In this document: positions 20,901-25,616 of the stretch, piece after piece | Layout: each line of letters opens with the position of its first letter | Numbering within the stretch: the first letter of the stretch is position 1 | Assembly (NCBI GenBank): GCA_019930625.1 | Contig: CP082844.1 | Span: 372,001-436,000 of the forward strand | Origin: Nocardia asteroides | GTDB taxonomy: Bacteria; Actinomycetota; Actinomycetes; Mycobacteriales; Mycobacteriaceae | Direction: 5' to 3' | DNA: 64,000 bases | The notes under the pieces: generated by a model | What the model was told of the DNA's origin: nothing | The model's input: only the letters and a program-made list of their open reading frames with translations | Databases searched by the model: none | Made by a program: the position numbers and the translations under genes

Positions 20901-21313
20901 GCCGAGCGCAGCACCCGCTCGGACGGAGCCGCGGAGATCTCGCCCTCCTCGGCGTCGGCGAGCTCGTTCTCGAGCATCCAGCCGATCGGGTCGAAACCGA
21001 CGGGGCGCACCACAAGCAACTGTGCCGCGACCGGCTCGAGCAGCGTGGCCGCCTCATTGACCAGCGCGGTCAGCTCCGGCTCCAGCGCGCTGTCGCGCCC
21101 GATCTCCTCCAGCTCGTTCAGCCACTGCGCACCCTGCCCACCGAAGGCGAGTGCGTACGGCTCGCCGCCGAGCAGACGATCCAACAGCGGCGACCGCGCC
21201 GAGCCCGACGCGGCCTTCCCGGCGGCGGCAACCGCCTTCGTGCTCTGTCCGGCCTCGGCCTTGGTGCTCTCGTTGATCGTCAAGACGCTTCGACTTCCTT
21301 CTCCATGCGACAT
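11966..21313 (-). CDS. fas: Type I fatty acid synthase (FAS-I)
   Basis: A 3115-aa multifunctional enzyme that builds C16-C26 acyl-CoA, the primers for phospholipids and mycolic acids, and assembles as a cytoplasmic hexamer. Domains in order, with rough positions: acyltransferase with GHSQG (about 171); FMN enoyl reductase beginning near 440 (LLAGMTPTT); MaoC-type dehydratase with GDHNPIHTS (about 1275); and malonyl/palmitoyl transferase with GHSVGEY (about 1481). An Ala/Pro linker follows near 1790, then ACP with the phosphopantetheine Ser in VDLGSELSLG (about 1863), ketoreductase with VITGASKGS (about 2164), and ketosynthase with Cys in VAACATAAV (about 2756) and His in KHDTSTA and LTGHAKGG. 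All catalytic residues I can check are present. It is expected to be co-transcribed with acpS. Confidence 0.98.
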   Translation of the reverse strand: MSHGEGSRSVLTINESTKAEAGQSTKAVAAAGKAASGSARSPLLDRLLGGEPYALAFGGQGAQWLNELEEIGRDSALEPELTALVNEAATLLEPVAAQLLVVRPVGFDPIGWMLENELADAEEGEISAAPSERVLRSAAVSMPGVLLTQVAAVRALRLQGLDPAEHAPVAIVGHSQGLLAAAAVEAGGARDAELLAVAQMIGAAGGLVARRRGLMPVGDRSPMVAVSNVDPEQLRAVVAEVCEGADPAAAVVVSIRNGRRRAVLSGPPAQLERVRQRCAQIHDEQARERDTKVRGGSVFAPVFEDVAVDVAFHHPALADTVDLVSSWATQCGLDAELAGRLAREILVDPIDWVGIVEGVISAGAQWILDLGPGDLLSRVTGGTLKGTGLGMIAAATRAGQRSLLTPGAAPEPATPWSAFAPRPVRLPNGRIVVETTFTKLTGRSPILLAGMTPTTVDAKIVAAAANAGHWAELAGGGQVTEQIFADRVAELKKLLHPGRSVQFNSLFLDPYLWKLQLGGKRLVQRARSAGAPFDGVIVTAGIPELEEAVALIQELTEVGIPHVAFKPGTVAQIRAVLRIADAVPDYPVIMHIEGGKAGGHHSWEDLDDLLLATYAELRNRANVVVCVGGGIGTPERATEYLTGRWAVRHGYPVMPLDGVLVGTAAMATLEATTAPEVKQLLVDTPGTPDWVGAGTASGGMASGRSQLGADIHEIDNAASRTGRLLDEVAGDADAVAARRDEIIAALNATAKPYFGDLVTMTYQDWLERYVELAVGLDRRKDFDCGSDLGEAIAEATRSVWLDITWRDRFAEMMRRTESRLHPADRGEIPTLFAGDEDFEDPVAALCTLKDAYPAAAQTLLHPADVPFFVSLCKTPGKPVNFVPVVDADVRRWWRSDSLWQAHDPRYSADQVCVIPGTVSVAGITRVDEPVGELLDRFEQDTAYSLVRDGVTPAAVDARRTAGVTSGPIDAVLAAPDVQWAGRTTISPVHRLGDLSEWVVDGQGAVHPSSGATLVETTGPEPEHAYLELTVPLAAGKAVRIRITVPTSVYNGGAPVVTEADADSAMSALLAVAAGQDLPEVKGKVAHVNLAWTPDLIADHAGVTGSGLPATLSTLGRTVPDVLVGACWPAVFAVLGATRTAKGESVIEGMLDLVHLDHQVHLAGDLPADTSVLAVRAEAGETLDTDLGRVVEVHVRITAMLDKPETGMSMPVLATLTERFAIRGRNGAGELTDPPRAAGTVSDAATDTPRRRRRDVTIVAPRTMHAFAAVSGDHNPIHTSESAAKLAGLGSPIVHGMWLSAAAQHVVSAVDPDSSAPARSLTAWTTRFLGMVRPGAAIDVRVERVAVDAGSEIIEVSCRTEGELVMTATGRTAAPKTVYAFPGQGIQRKGMGLDARSRSKAAKEIWERADKHTRAALGFSILAVVRDNPTYLKARGVEHRHPDGVLHLTQFTQVAMATLGVAQVAELREAGAFVEGAMLAGHSVGEYNALAAVAGVLPLEAVLEVVFQRGSAMHELVPRDAQGRSDYRMAAIRPSQIGLPDAEVVDFVKEVGDRVGEFLEVVNLNLRGSQYAIAGTVAGLEALEEEIDRRRAEFGGKRAFILVPGIDVPFHSTVLRKGVPEFRQKLEQLLPVDLRPEVLVGRYIPNLVPKPFSLERAFVQEIADLVPSEPLAAVLADFDSWAARPTELCRVVLVELLAWQFASPVRWIETQDLLFTDVADGGLGIERFVEIGLGATPTVANLASQTLKLPAFGGAKVEVLNIEREAAIVYATDTDPAPIDEPVEEPAAAAPAAAAVAAAPVAAPAPASGGPRPDDIAFTAADATRVLIALWTKLRLDQIGPVDTIEGLCDGVSSRRNQLLVDLGSELSLGAIDGAADADMGALSATVERLARTYRPFGTVLTDAIGDHLRKVFGPSGKRPAAITDRVKKVWELGDGWASHVTAEVSLGTREGTSVRGGDLGGLVSGALSDAASVDAAIDAAVQAVAARRGVSVSLPSAGGGGGATVDAAALGEFTEQITGRDGVLATAARVVLEQLGLSERVSAPETTEDSLVDLVSAELGSDWPRLVAPAFDARKAVLLDDRWATAREDLARLWLSDDAGSGNGPVTGFIGAGEAVAAQANWWRQRAMHEARSVLAGLYERIAEAARSTEEPGLWSSDIAVITGASKGSIAAAVTGRLLSGGATVVVTTSALNDERLRFYRKLYRDNARHGAALWVVPANMASYQDIDALIDWIGTEQVENAGGTKVKIKDAMTPTLLLPFAAPRVAGDLADAGARAEMEMRVLLWSVERLIGGLSKLGADHDVDAQLHVVLPGSPNRGLFGGDGAYGEAKAALDAVVAKWRAEKSWSTRVTLVHALIGWVRGTGLMGHNDPMVEAVEKAGVQTWSTTEMADELLKWCTSRARQVTVSGPQQIDLTGGLARAKLDLPALAKQAAEQAEARTDADTGRTIAALPAPPTVTSAVPVPEWGEVSADPADMVVIVGAGELGPYGSARTRFEMEVSDELSAAGVLELAWTTGMVSWENDPKPGWYDTASGDYVPEHELAERYHDAVVARCGVRRYEDDGAMTDNTAPLMTSVFLDQDLSFTVGGEAEARAFHAADPEHTVITPVADSGDWTVTRKAGTEIRVPRRAKLSRTVGGQIPTGWDPTIWGISPDMAASVDRVALWNIVCTVDAFVSSGFSPAELLSWVHPSLVANTQGTGMGGMSSMRSLYVDNLLGEPRPNDILQEALPNVALAHVVQSYVGSYGAMVHPVAACATAAVSVEEGVDKIRLGKADLVVAGGYDDLGIEGIVGFGDMSATADSAAMSAKGISDRYFSRANDRRRGGFIESQGGGTVLLARGSVALEMGLPVLGVVAYAQSFADGVHTSIPAPGLGALGAGRGGTESRLATELRKLGVTPDEIAVVSKHDTSTAANDPNESELHERLATAIGRSDGAPLFVVSQKTLTGHAKGGAAAFQLIGLCQVLEQGVIPPNRSLDCVDEKMRPYPHLVWVREPLRLGDRLPLKAGLVTSLGFGHVNGLLAIVHPEAFIQAIEPGRREEYQRRAQERHLAGRQRFVEAMCGGAPLYERPADRRLGGEGAPATRVRQLEADMLLSPEARLGQDGAYRVDGIGCA

Positions 21314-21396
21314 GCCTCGGCGACACGCCGGTCCCTACCGGTTCACGAGTGATCGCGGGTGATCGGCCTGATACCGGCGAGGATGGCACAAAATCA

Positions 21397-21410
21397 TGAG
21401 GAAATCCTCA
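21397..21410. promoter_or_regulatory. Inverted repeat in fas upstream region
   Basis: TGAGGA-AA-TCCTCA is a perfect inverted repeat 84 bp before the fas start. It belongs to a group of palindromic elements in this spacer and is a candidate operator. Confidence 0.45.
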
Positions 21411-21475
21411 CGTTTGCCCCCGCGCGTGGCCGTTACTTTGGAGTATTCCGGTACACACGTACTAGAATCGCGAGG

Positions 21476-21496
21476 AACATGACTGCGCCTCATGTT
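21476..21496. promoter_or_regulatory. Palindromic element AACATGA-N7-TCATGTT upstream of fas
   Basis: A perfect 7+7 inverted repeat with a 7-base spacer. A near copy lies 58 bp further upstream with the same spacing. It is a candidate site for the fas regulator. Confidence 0.5.
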
Positions 21497-21533
21497 TGAA
21501 CCCCCTGGTCCATCGGGTTACCAACGCGTAGGA

Positions 21534-21554
21534 AACATGAGTGCCCCTCACATT
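21534..21554. promoter_or_regulatory. Second copy of the fas-upstream palindrome
   Basis: AACATGA-GTGCCCC-TCACATT repeats the element at 21476. The left half is identical, the spacer differs at two of seven positions and the right half is partly degenerate, so it looks like a weaker duplicate. Confidence 0.45.
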
Positions 21555-21555
21555 G

Positions 21556-21595
21556 AAGGTTACTGAATCGTTATAATCCCAGGTAAGGTTACTGA
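21556..21595. repeat. Direct repeat AAGGTTACTGA (2 copies) upstream of fas
   Basis: The 11-mer AAGGTTACTGA occurs at 21556-21566 and 21585-21595, 29 bp apart (TCAGTAACCTT on the fas strand), with TATAAT-like sequence between them. A related GGTTACC lies at about 21516. The spacing suggests repeated protein binding on nearly the same helix face. Confidence 0.4.
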
Positions 21596-21669
21596 CGAGT
21601 ACGCCACACCCTCCCAATGCTGCGTAAAGGACGAAACGCCCGGTAGAGTTTGGACGGTCGTACCATCAA

Positions 21670-21751
21670 GCGCGAGTGGCGAAATTGGCAGACGCGCCAG
21701 ATTTAGGTTCTGGTGTCCACGGACGTAGGGGTTCAAGTCCCCTCTCGCGCA
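21670..21751 (+). tRNA. tRNA-Leu (TAG)
   Basis: A class II tRNA of 82 nt with a long variable arm. The acceptor stem is GCGCGAG/CTCGCGC, and stem CCAGA/TCTGG encloses loop TTTAGGT (anticodon TAG). The T-arm is GGGGTTCAAGTCCCC and the discriminator is A, with no encoded CCA. The following 8 kb is rich in gene remnants. Confidence 0.96.
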
Positions 21752-21931
21752 CAGATTCCCGTCAGTCGTGACACTTTTTCGTGCCGCGTGTTGGAGTGCA
21801 CTCGCACACACGAAGGCCGACCAGTGGAAACACGCTCTGACCCGCATCGATTCTTGGCCAGATCTGCCACTTCGCGACAGTGGTGACCCTCTCGGAAAGT
21901 TCGCTGGCACCGCCGACGGGGGTGGTCAGCG

Positions 21932-22245
21932 GTGATCGCGCCGGTCATCCCGCCGCAGTCGCCGTTGCAGGAACTTGTTCACGGACCGCTGGTCACGAAC
22001 CGTGTGGTCCGTCCCGCCCATGGCGACCTCGTCTACGGGCTCTGCTGTGTCGGGGAGGCCGGATCCTCGACAAGATCACCTTCACCGCGCTGGGCTGGCG
22101 TCCGGGCATACGTCTTTCCGAACATCCGGAACAATCAGCATCTCTCGACCTTGGGGCCGATTATGTCGTGACCGGCGAGCTTCCCCACGACCAGCGTCCG
22201 CACCTGGTCACCTGGATTGCGCGTCGCGGTGCCAGGTGGCTTCGA
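21932..22245 (+). pseudogene. Frameshifted AbrB/MazE-type DNA-binding protein remnant
   Basis: Translation in one frame from 21932 gives a segment ending VVRPAHGDLVYGLCCVGEAG, and the next frame continues with GRILDKITFTALGWRPG. Joined, these read like the N-terminus of the nocardial AbrB/SpoVT-type proteins I know of. The frames change near 22060. A third frame may carry the next stretch (FRTSGTISIS), so at least one and perhaps two frameshifts are present. After about 22180 nothing resembles the family. I call it a decayed gene, with moderate doubt about the family. Confidence 0.4.
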
Positions 22246-22261
22246 GACGGCGGTGTGGGCG

Positions 22262-22750
22262 TCAGCGTTTCTTGGAGACATGCATGATGATCCGGGCGGT
22301 GACGAAGGCTTTGCCGTCGGCGTCGAGGACATCGACCGGGACGAGGAGTTCGGTGGGTTCATCGCCGAACTCGGGGATGGGGTCGAGTCGGGCGACGGCG
22401 GTCACTGCGGTGGTTGCCTTGGATTTGTATTCCACGGTCATGCCGACCGGGATCCACCGGTGGGTGGCCGGGATGGTGGCGTCGGTCATCATGCCGCCGG
22501 CGAGCTCGGCCATGTTGCAGGATGCGATGGCGTGGTAGGTGCCGAGGTGGTTGTGGACGCTGCGGCGGTTGGGCGCGCCGACTCGGCACAGTCCTGGTCG
22601 CAGCTCTTGGAGCAGAGGGTGCACACTGCGGAAATAGGGGGCTTTGAAGCACAGCGCCTGGGTGAAGAACCAGTTGCCGAATGGCAAGCGTTGCAGTGTG
22701 TTCCAGAGCGCGAGGTTGGTGCTGCCTGGCTGGTCCGTGGTGGTTGTCAT
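22262..22750 (-). CDS. DUF4442 hotdog-fold thioesterase-like protein
   Basis: A 162-aa single-domain hotdog protein of the DUF4442/PaaI-like group, which includes acyl-CoA thioesterases. Family features are the N-terminal helix LALWNTLQRLPFGNWFF and the central HNHLGTYHAIASCNMAELAGG, the hotdog helix with its conserved Asn-His. The strand region with RIIMHVSKK follows at the end. It lies 27 bp after a crotonase gene and is the last gene of a tetR-crotonase-hotdog operon, so a role in turnover of an acyl-CoA is likely. The substrate is not inferable. Confidence 0.82.
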   Translation of the reverse strand: MTTTTDQPGSTNLALWNTLQRLPFGNWFFTQALCFKAPYFRSVHPLLQELRPGLCRVGAPNRRSVHNHLGTYHAIASCNMAELAGGMMTDATIPATHRWIPVGMTVEYKSKATTAVTAVARLDPIPEFGDEPTELLVPVDVLDADGKAFVTARIIMHVSKKR

Positions 22751-22777
22751 CGACGGTCTTCCTCGGTTCGAGCGGTG

Positions 22778-23425
22778 TCAGCGCAGTGCCGCGGTGACGG
22801 CGCTGTACATGGTGGTTTTGATGGCGGCGAGGGTGGCGGGGTTCTTGCCGAGGATGGGGGTGAGCCGGTCGATGGCGGTGGTGAGGACCGCGGATTCGGC
22901 AGCGGTGGCGTCGACGAGTCCGGCGGCCAGGGCATCCGGGCCGGTGAACCGGTGGCCGGTGGTCATGGCGGTCACGGCGGCGTGGGGGCTGAGCTTGGCC
23001 TGGATGAGGGCGGCCATGCCGGGGGTGAAGGGAATGTTGATGTCGACCTCGGGGAAGCAGTAGTAGCCGCGGTCCTCCCGCATGACGCGGTAGTCGTGGG
23101 CGATGGCCAGCATGGCCCCCGCGCCGAAGGTGTGGCCGTTCACCGCGGCGATGGTGGGCAGCGGAAAAGTGAGGATTCGGGCGAACAGTTCCTGGACGCG
23201 GCCGACGTACCATTCGGCGCGGTCGCCGTTGGCCATCAGCCAGTCCAGGTCCAGGCCGTTGGAGTAGAACTTCCCGTCTGCGGTGGTGATCAGGCCCTGG
23301 GCGTCGCGTTCGACGGTGTCGAGGTGGGCGTGGACGGTGTCGAGCCAGTCCGGGGAGAACCGGTTCTCGTCGTCGCCGAGGTTCAGTACGGCGATCTTGT
23401 CCTGGTAGTGCAGGTTCGCGGTCAT
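22778..23425 (-). CDS. Enoyl-CoA hydratase/isomerase family protein
   Basis: A 215-aa crotonase-fold protein, shorter than the usual 255-265 aa. It resembles the short actinobacterial crotonase-like proteins and plant/fungal delta3-delta2 isomerase types. Oxyanion-hole residues are in GKFYSNGLDLDWL (near residue 55) and GHTFGAGAMLAIAHDYR (near residue 110). No catalytic Glu pair as in classical hydratases is evident, so an isomerase is at least as likely. The start at 23425 has GAAAGG upstream. It lies just behind the tetR gene, with 11 bp between them, and before the hotdog gene. Confidence 0.85.
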   Translation of the reverse strand: MTANLHYQDKIAVLNLGDDENRFSPDWLDTVHAHLDTVERDAQGLITTADGKFYSNGLDLDWLMANGDRAEWYVGRVQELFARILTFPLPTIAAVNGHTFGAGAMLAIAHDYRVMREDRGYYCFPEVDINIPFTPGMAALIQAKLSPHAAVTAMTTGHRFTGPDALAAGLVDATAAESAVLTTAIDRLTPILGKNPATLAAIKTTMYSAVTAALR

Positions 23426-23436
23426 GGTGTGGCCTT

Positions 23437-24072
23437 TCACTTCGTTGTGGGGGTGCGGGGGACCAGAGGGACGGCCAGTACCGCGCGGACCGCGGCTGCA
23501 AGGCGTTGACGCACCGCGGGATCGGGGTCTCGGCGGCCGCGCAGCAGCAGCGCGGTGGGCAGTTCCACCACGCATTCACGGATGACGCCGACGGCCTCGC
23601 GATCGGCGCGGTCGAACACACCGCGCGACAAACCCACGAACAGCTCGATAAGGGTCTGATCGAGCTGGCGTAACTCCTCGGCGATGTCGTCGGGAAGCTC
23701 GCTGGAACCGAGGAGCTCCTCGCGGGGCACGGTCAGCAGGAAACGCCCCGAGACCGGCTGCTGGACCAGGAATTCGGCAGGAGTGTCGGCAGCGGCGACG
23801 ACTGCCTCGATCACCTCCTCGCGGGAGCTACCCGCGGCCAGTGCCCGATCCACGGCCTCGCGCTGCAGAGTCAGGAAACGCTGCGCGGCGCGCAGCCAGA
23901 CCCGACCCATCAGCCCGGCGCGGGAGCCGAAAGCGTGATAGATCGCGCCATTGGACACCGAGGCTGCCTCCGAGAGCGCCCGGACAGTGACCGCAGCGGG
24001 TCCGGAGTCGACTGCCAGCTGTTCGGCGGCATCCATGAGTGGATCCAGAGCGTGCACACGAGGGCGGGGCAT
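23437..24072 (-). CDS. TetR-family regulator of the crotonase operon
   Basis: A 211-aa TetR protein. The HTH lies at residues about 25-50 (VTVRALSEAASVSNGAIYHAFGSRAGL), followed by the helical ligand domain. It is the first gene of the minus-strand operon tetR-crotonase-DUF4442. A perfect inverted repeat lies 12 bases upstream of its ATG, and two related sites are about 110-160 bp away, so autoregulation is likely. By analogy with other TetR-crotonase operons the effector may be an acyl-CoA. Confidence 0.9.
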   Translation of the reverse strand: MPRPRVHALDPLMDAAEQLAVDSGPAAVTVRALSEAASVSNGAIYHAFGSRAGLMGRVWLRAAQRFLTLQREAVDRALAAGSSREEVIEAVVAAADTPAEFLVQQPVSGRFLLTVPREELLGSSELPDDIAEELRQLDQTLIELFVGLSRGVFDRADREAVGVIRECVVELPTALLLRGRRDPDPAVRQRLAAAVRAVLAVPLVPRTPTTK

Positions 24073-24084
24073 GATCGAAGCATA

Positions 24085-24102
24085 ACAGAGCGCTTGCTCT
24101 GT
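24085..24102. promoter_or_regulatory. TetR operator candidate O1
   Basis: ACAGAGC-GCTT-GCTCTGT is a perfect 7+7 inverted repeat 12 bases before the tetR ATG. Its core GAGC-N4-GCTC recurs at 24199 and 24224. Confidence 0.7.
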
Positions 24103-24198
24103 AACTCACCGGCCGGGTGGTCGATGTGGGATTTTCGCAGCTCAATGACCCCTCGGCGGTTCAATGAGAGCTCGGTGCCGCGACTCACCCAATAAGTC

Positions 24199-24210
24199 GA
24201 GCACGTGCTC
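24199..24210. promoter_or_regulatory. TetR operator candidate O2
   Basis: GAGCACGTGCTC is a perfect 12-bp palindrome with the same GAGC-N4-GCTC core as O1. It lies directly before a TATAAT box. Confidence 0.55.
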
Positions 24211-24213
24211 TGG

Positions 24214-24219
24214 TATAAT
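24214..24219 (+). promoter_or_regulatory. TATAAT -10 box flanked by operators
   Basis: A consensus TATAAT lies between O2 and O3 in an AT-rich island of otherwise GC-rich DNA. On the plus strand it would transcribe the MmyB-like remnant. Binding at O2 or O3 would block it. Confidence 0.5.
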
Positions 24220-24965
24220 TATGGAGCATTTGCTCTCATATATGGAGTCTTGCAACGGCTGCCAGGGCACAACAGGTCCCCCCGACCGCGTGCGGTAGAA
24301 CACCGCTCAACAGCGATCTCACGGCGCTGATCGGCGAGCTGTCCACTCGCAGTCCGCAGTTCCGCGAGGACTGGGCCGATCAGGACGTCCACGCGTACCG
24401 CACCGGCCGCAAGGTCTACCGGCATCCGGTGGTGGGCGAGCTCGAGATCAGTTACGACGTGTTCGAGATGCCCGGCGAAGCCGGATTGTCCATCGGCGCC
24501 TACAGCGCCGAGGAAGCCACTGCATCGGCAGACAAACTCGCCCTGCTCGCCAGCTGGGCCGCCGACCAGGAATTCACCGTGCCGAACCGAGCGACGGCCT
24601 ACTTCCTGACCTACCGGATGTGCCTTGGCTTGCAGCGCGGCGATCGCGCGGTACTCGCCCACGGCATCGAGACCGGCGTGATCAAACGCCTGCCGCACGG
24701 CGAGTACATCGAGATGCACCAGCCGTTGGGCCCGGTCGATGACCACGGCCACCCGGTTCCGCTCGAGTATCAAGGCGCCCCGGTACCGAAGAAGATGAAC
24801 AAGCTGGGGTCGGCGGGCAAACCCGGACCGGGTTCGTTCCTCCGCCCGGATCCGGCGCCCGAAGCGGAGCGTCTCCTGACGACCGAGCACACCGAGGAAC
24901 GCAGGCAACTGGCCGTTCTCCGGGAATACCAGCTGCGCCGCGACGGCGAACGACACGACCGATGA
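24219..24965 (+). pseudogene. MmyB-type regulator remnant joined to an unknown C-terminal part
   Basis: The frame is open from 24219 but has no ATG, GTG or TTG before GTG 24429. Codons from about 24300 give [19 protein letters not shown], then [21 protein letters not shown] and ALLASWAAD. These are the ligand-binding part of XRE/MmyB-like regulators, whose HTH and start are missing. Without a stop, the frame then enters an unrelated segment (from about [15 protein letters not shown] to PAPEAERLL). That segment has no known domain and ends in ATGA overlap with the next gene. The simplest reading is a deletion that fused the tail of a regulator to the 3' part of another gene. A functional GTG-started 178-aa protein cannot be ruled out. 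Confidence 0.5.
24224..24235. promoter_or_regulatory. TetR operator candidate O3
   Basis: GAGCATTTGCTC shares the GAGC-N4-GCTC core. It is 25 bp from O2, and would overlap the transcription start from the TATAAT box. Confidence 0.55.
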
Positions 24966-25204
24966 GACTGCGCCGTGTCAGGCACGCCGAAGACTACGGA
25001 CTGCTGGTCCCTGCGGCCACCGTCGCCAGCGAGTACGCAGGGCAGGTCGTAAGAGACACTCTGCGCGCCCACGGGATTCGTTCAACTGTGGGATGGACCG
25101 ACCGGCGCGGTCGACGCCATCGCCTGCTCGTTCTCGTCTTCCCCGAGGACGCCGTCCGCGCCTACGACGTGATCTGCGCCCACACGAGCCGGCCTGAGCC
25201 TTGA
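24962..25204 (+). CDS. Hypothetical protein (80 aa)
   Basis: I do not recognise this protein. Its ATG overlaps the stop of the preceding frame as ATGA, implying translational coupling to the C-terminal part of that fused ORF. The sequence is basic and soluble. It contains a helix with [39 protein letters not shown] shaped like a small alpha/beta unit, split here only for description. The coupled pair may be what is left of an accessory or mobile-element operon. Confidence 0.5.
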   Translation: MRLRRVRHAEDYGLLVPAATVASEYAGQVVRDTLRAHGIRSTVGWTDRRGRRHRLLVLVFPEDAVRAYDVICAHTSRPEP

Positions 25205-25323
25205 AGGTGTCCGCGGTGAATTCACGACGGACGGGAGCCGGTGGTCATCCCTGGTTTGGGCAGCTCCGGCAGTGGTAGTGCGTCTGATGTCCGCTATCTC
25301 GGATCCTCGGAGAGGAGAAGAAG

Positions 25324-25515
25324 ATGAGCCAGGTCAATCCCATTCAGGTGCAGAAGTATTTGTCCGGCGTCGATTATCCGTGTGATCGTGACGGGATCGT
25401 TTCCGCCGCGAAGGACAATGGTGCGGACGAGAACGTTCTCGATGCTCTCGAGTCGATGCCCGACCGGACCTATGACGGTCCGAACGCGGTCAGTAAAGCC
25501 GTCTCGTCCGCCTAG
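25324..25515 (+). CDS. DUF2795 domain protein
   Basis: A 63-aa protein that is almost entirely one DUF2795 domain. NPIQVQKYLSGVDYPCDRDG is followed by AAKDNGADENVLDALESMPD and a C-terminal YDGPNAVSKAV. The fold is a small helical bundle of unknown function common in actinobacteria. A strong GAGGAGAAGA ribosome binding site precedes the ATG, so it is probably well translated. Confidence 0.88.
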   Translation: MSQVNPIQVQKYLSGVDYPCDRDGIVSAAKDNGADENVLDALESMPDRTYDGPNAVSKAVSSA

Positions 25516-25616
25516 GCGCAACCTGCGGCTGGAGTCCGCTTTCATCAACGGTTGATATGTAGCGGACGGCTGATGTAGCCCGAATGCCGCGAACAGCCCC
25601 TCCGGCGGTGTCTGTA

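Noticed and set aside
11792..21352. A plus-strand reading frame of more than 3000 codons opposite fas
   Set aside because: It is the antisense of fas, open only because GC-rich codon use removes stops from the opposing frame. It is Arg/His/Gly-rich, has no domain and no ribosome binding site.
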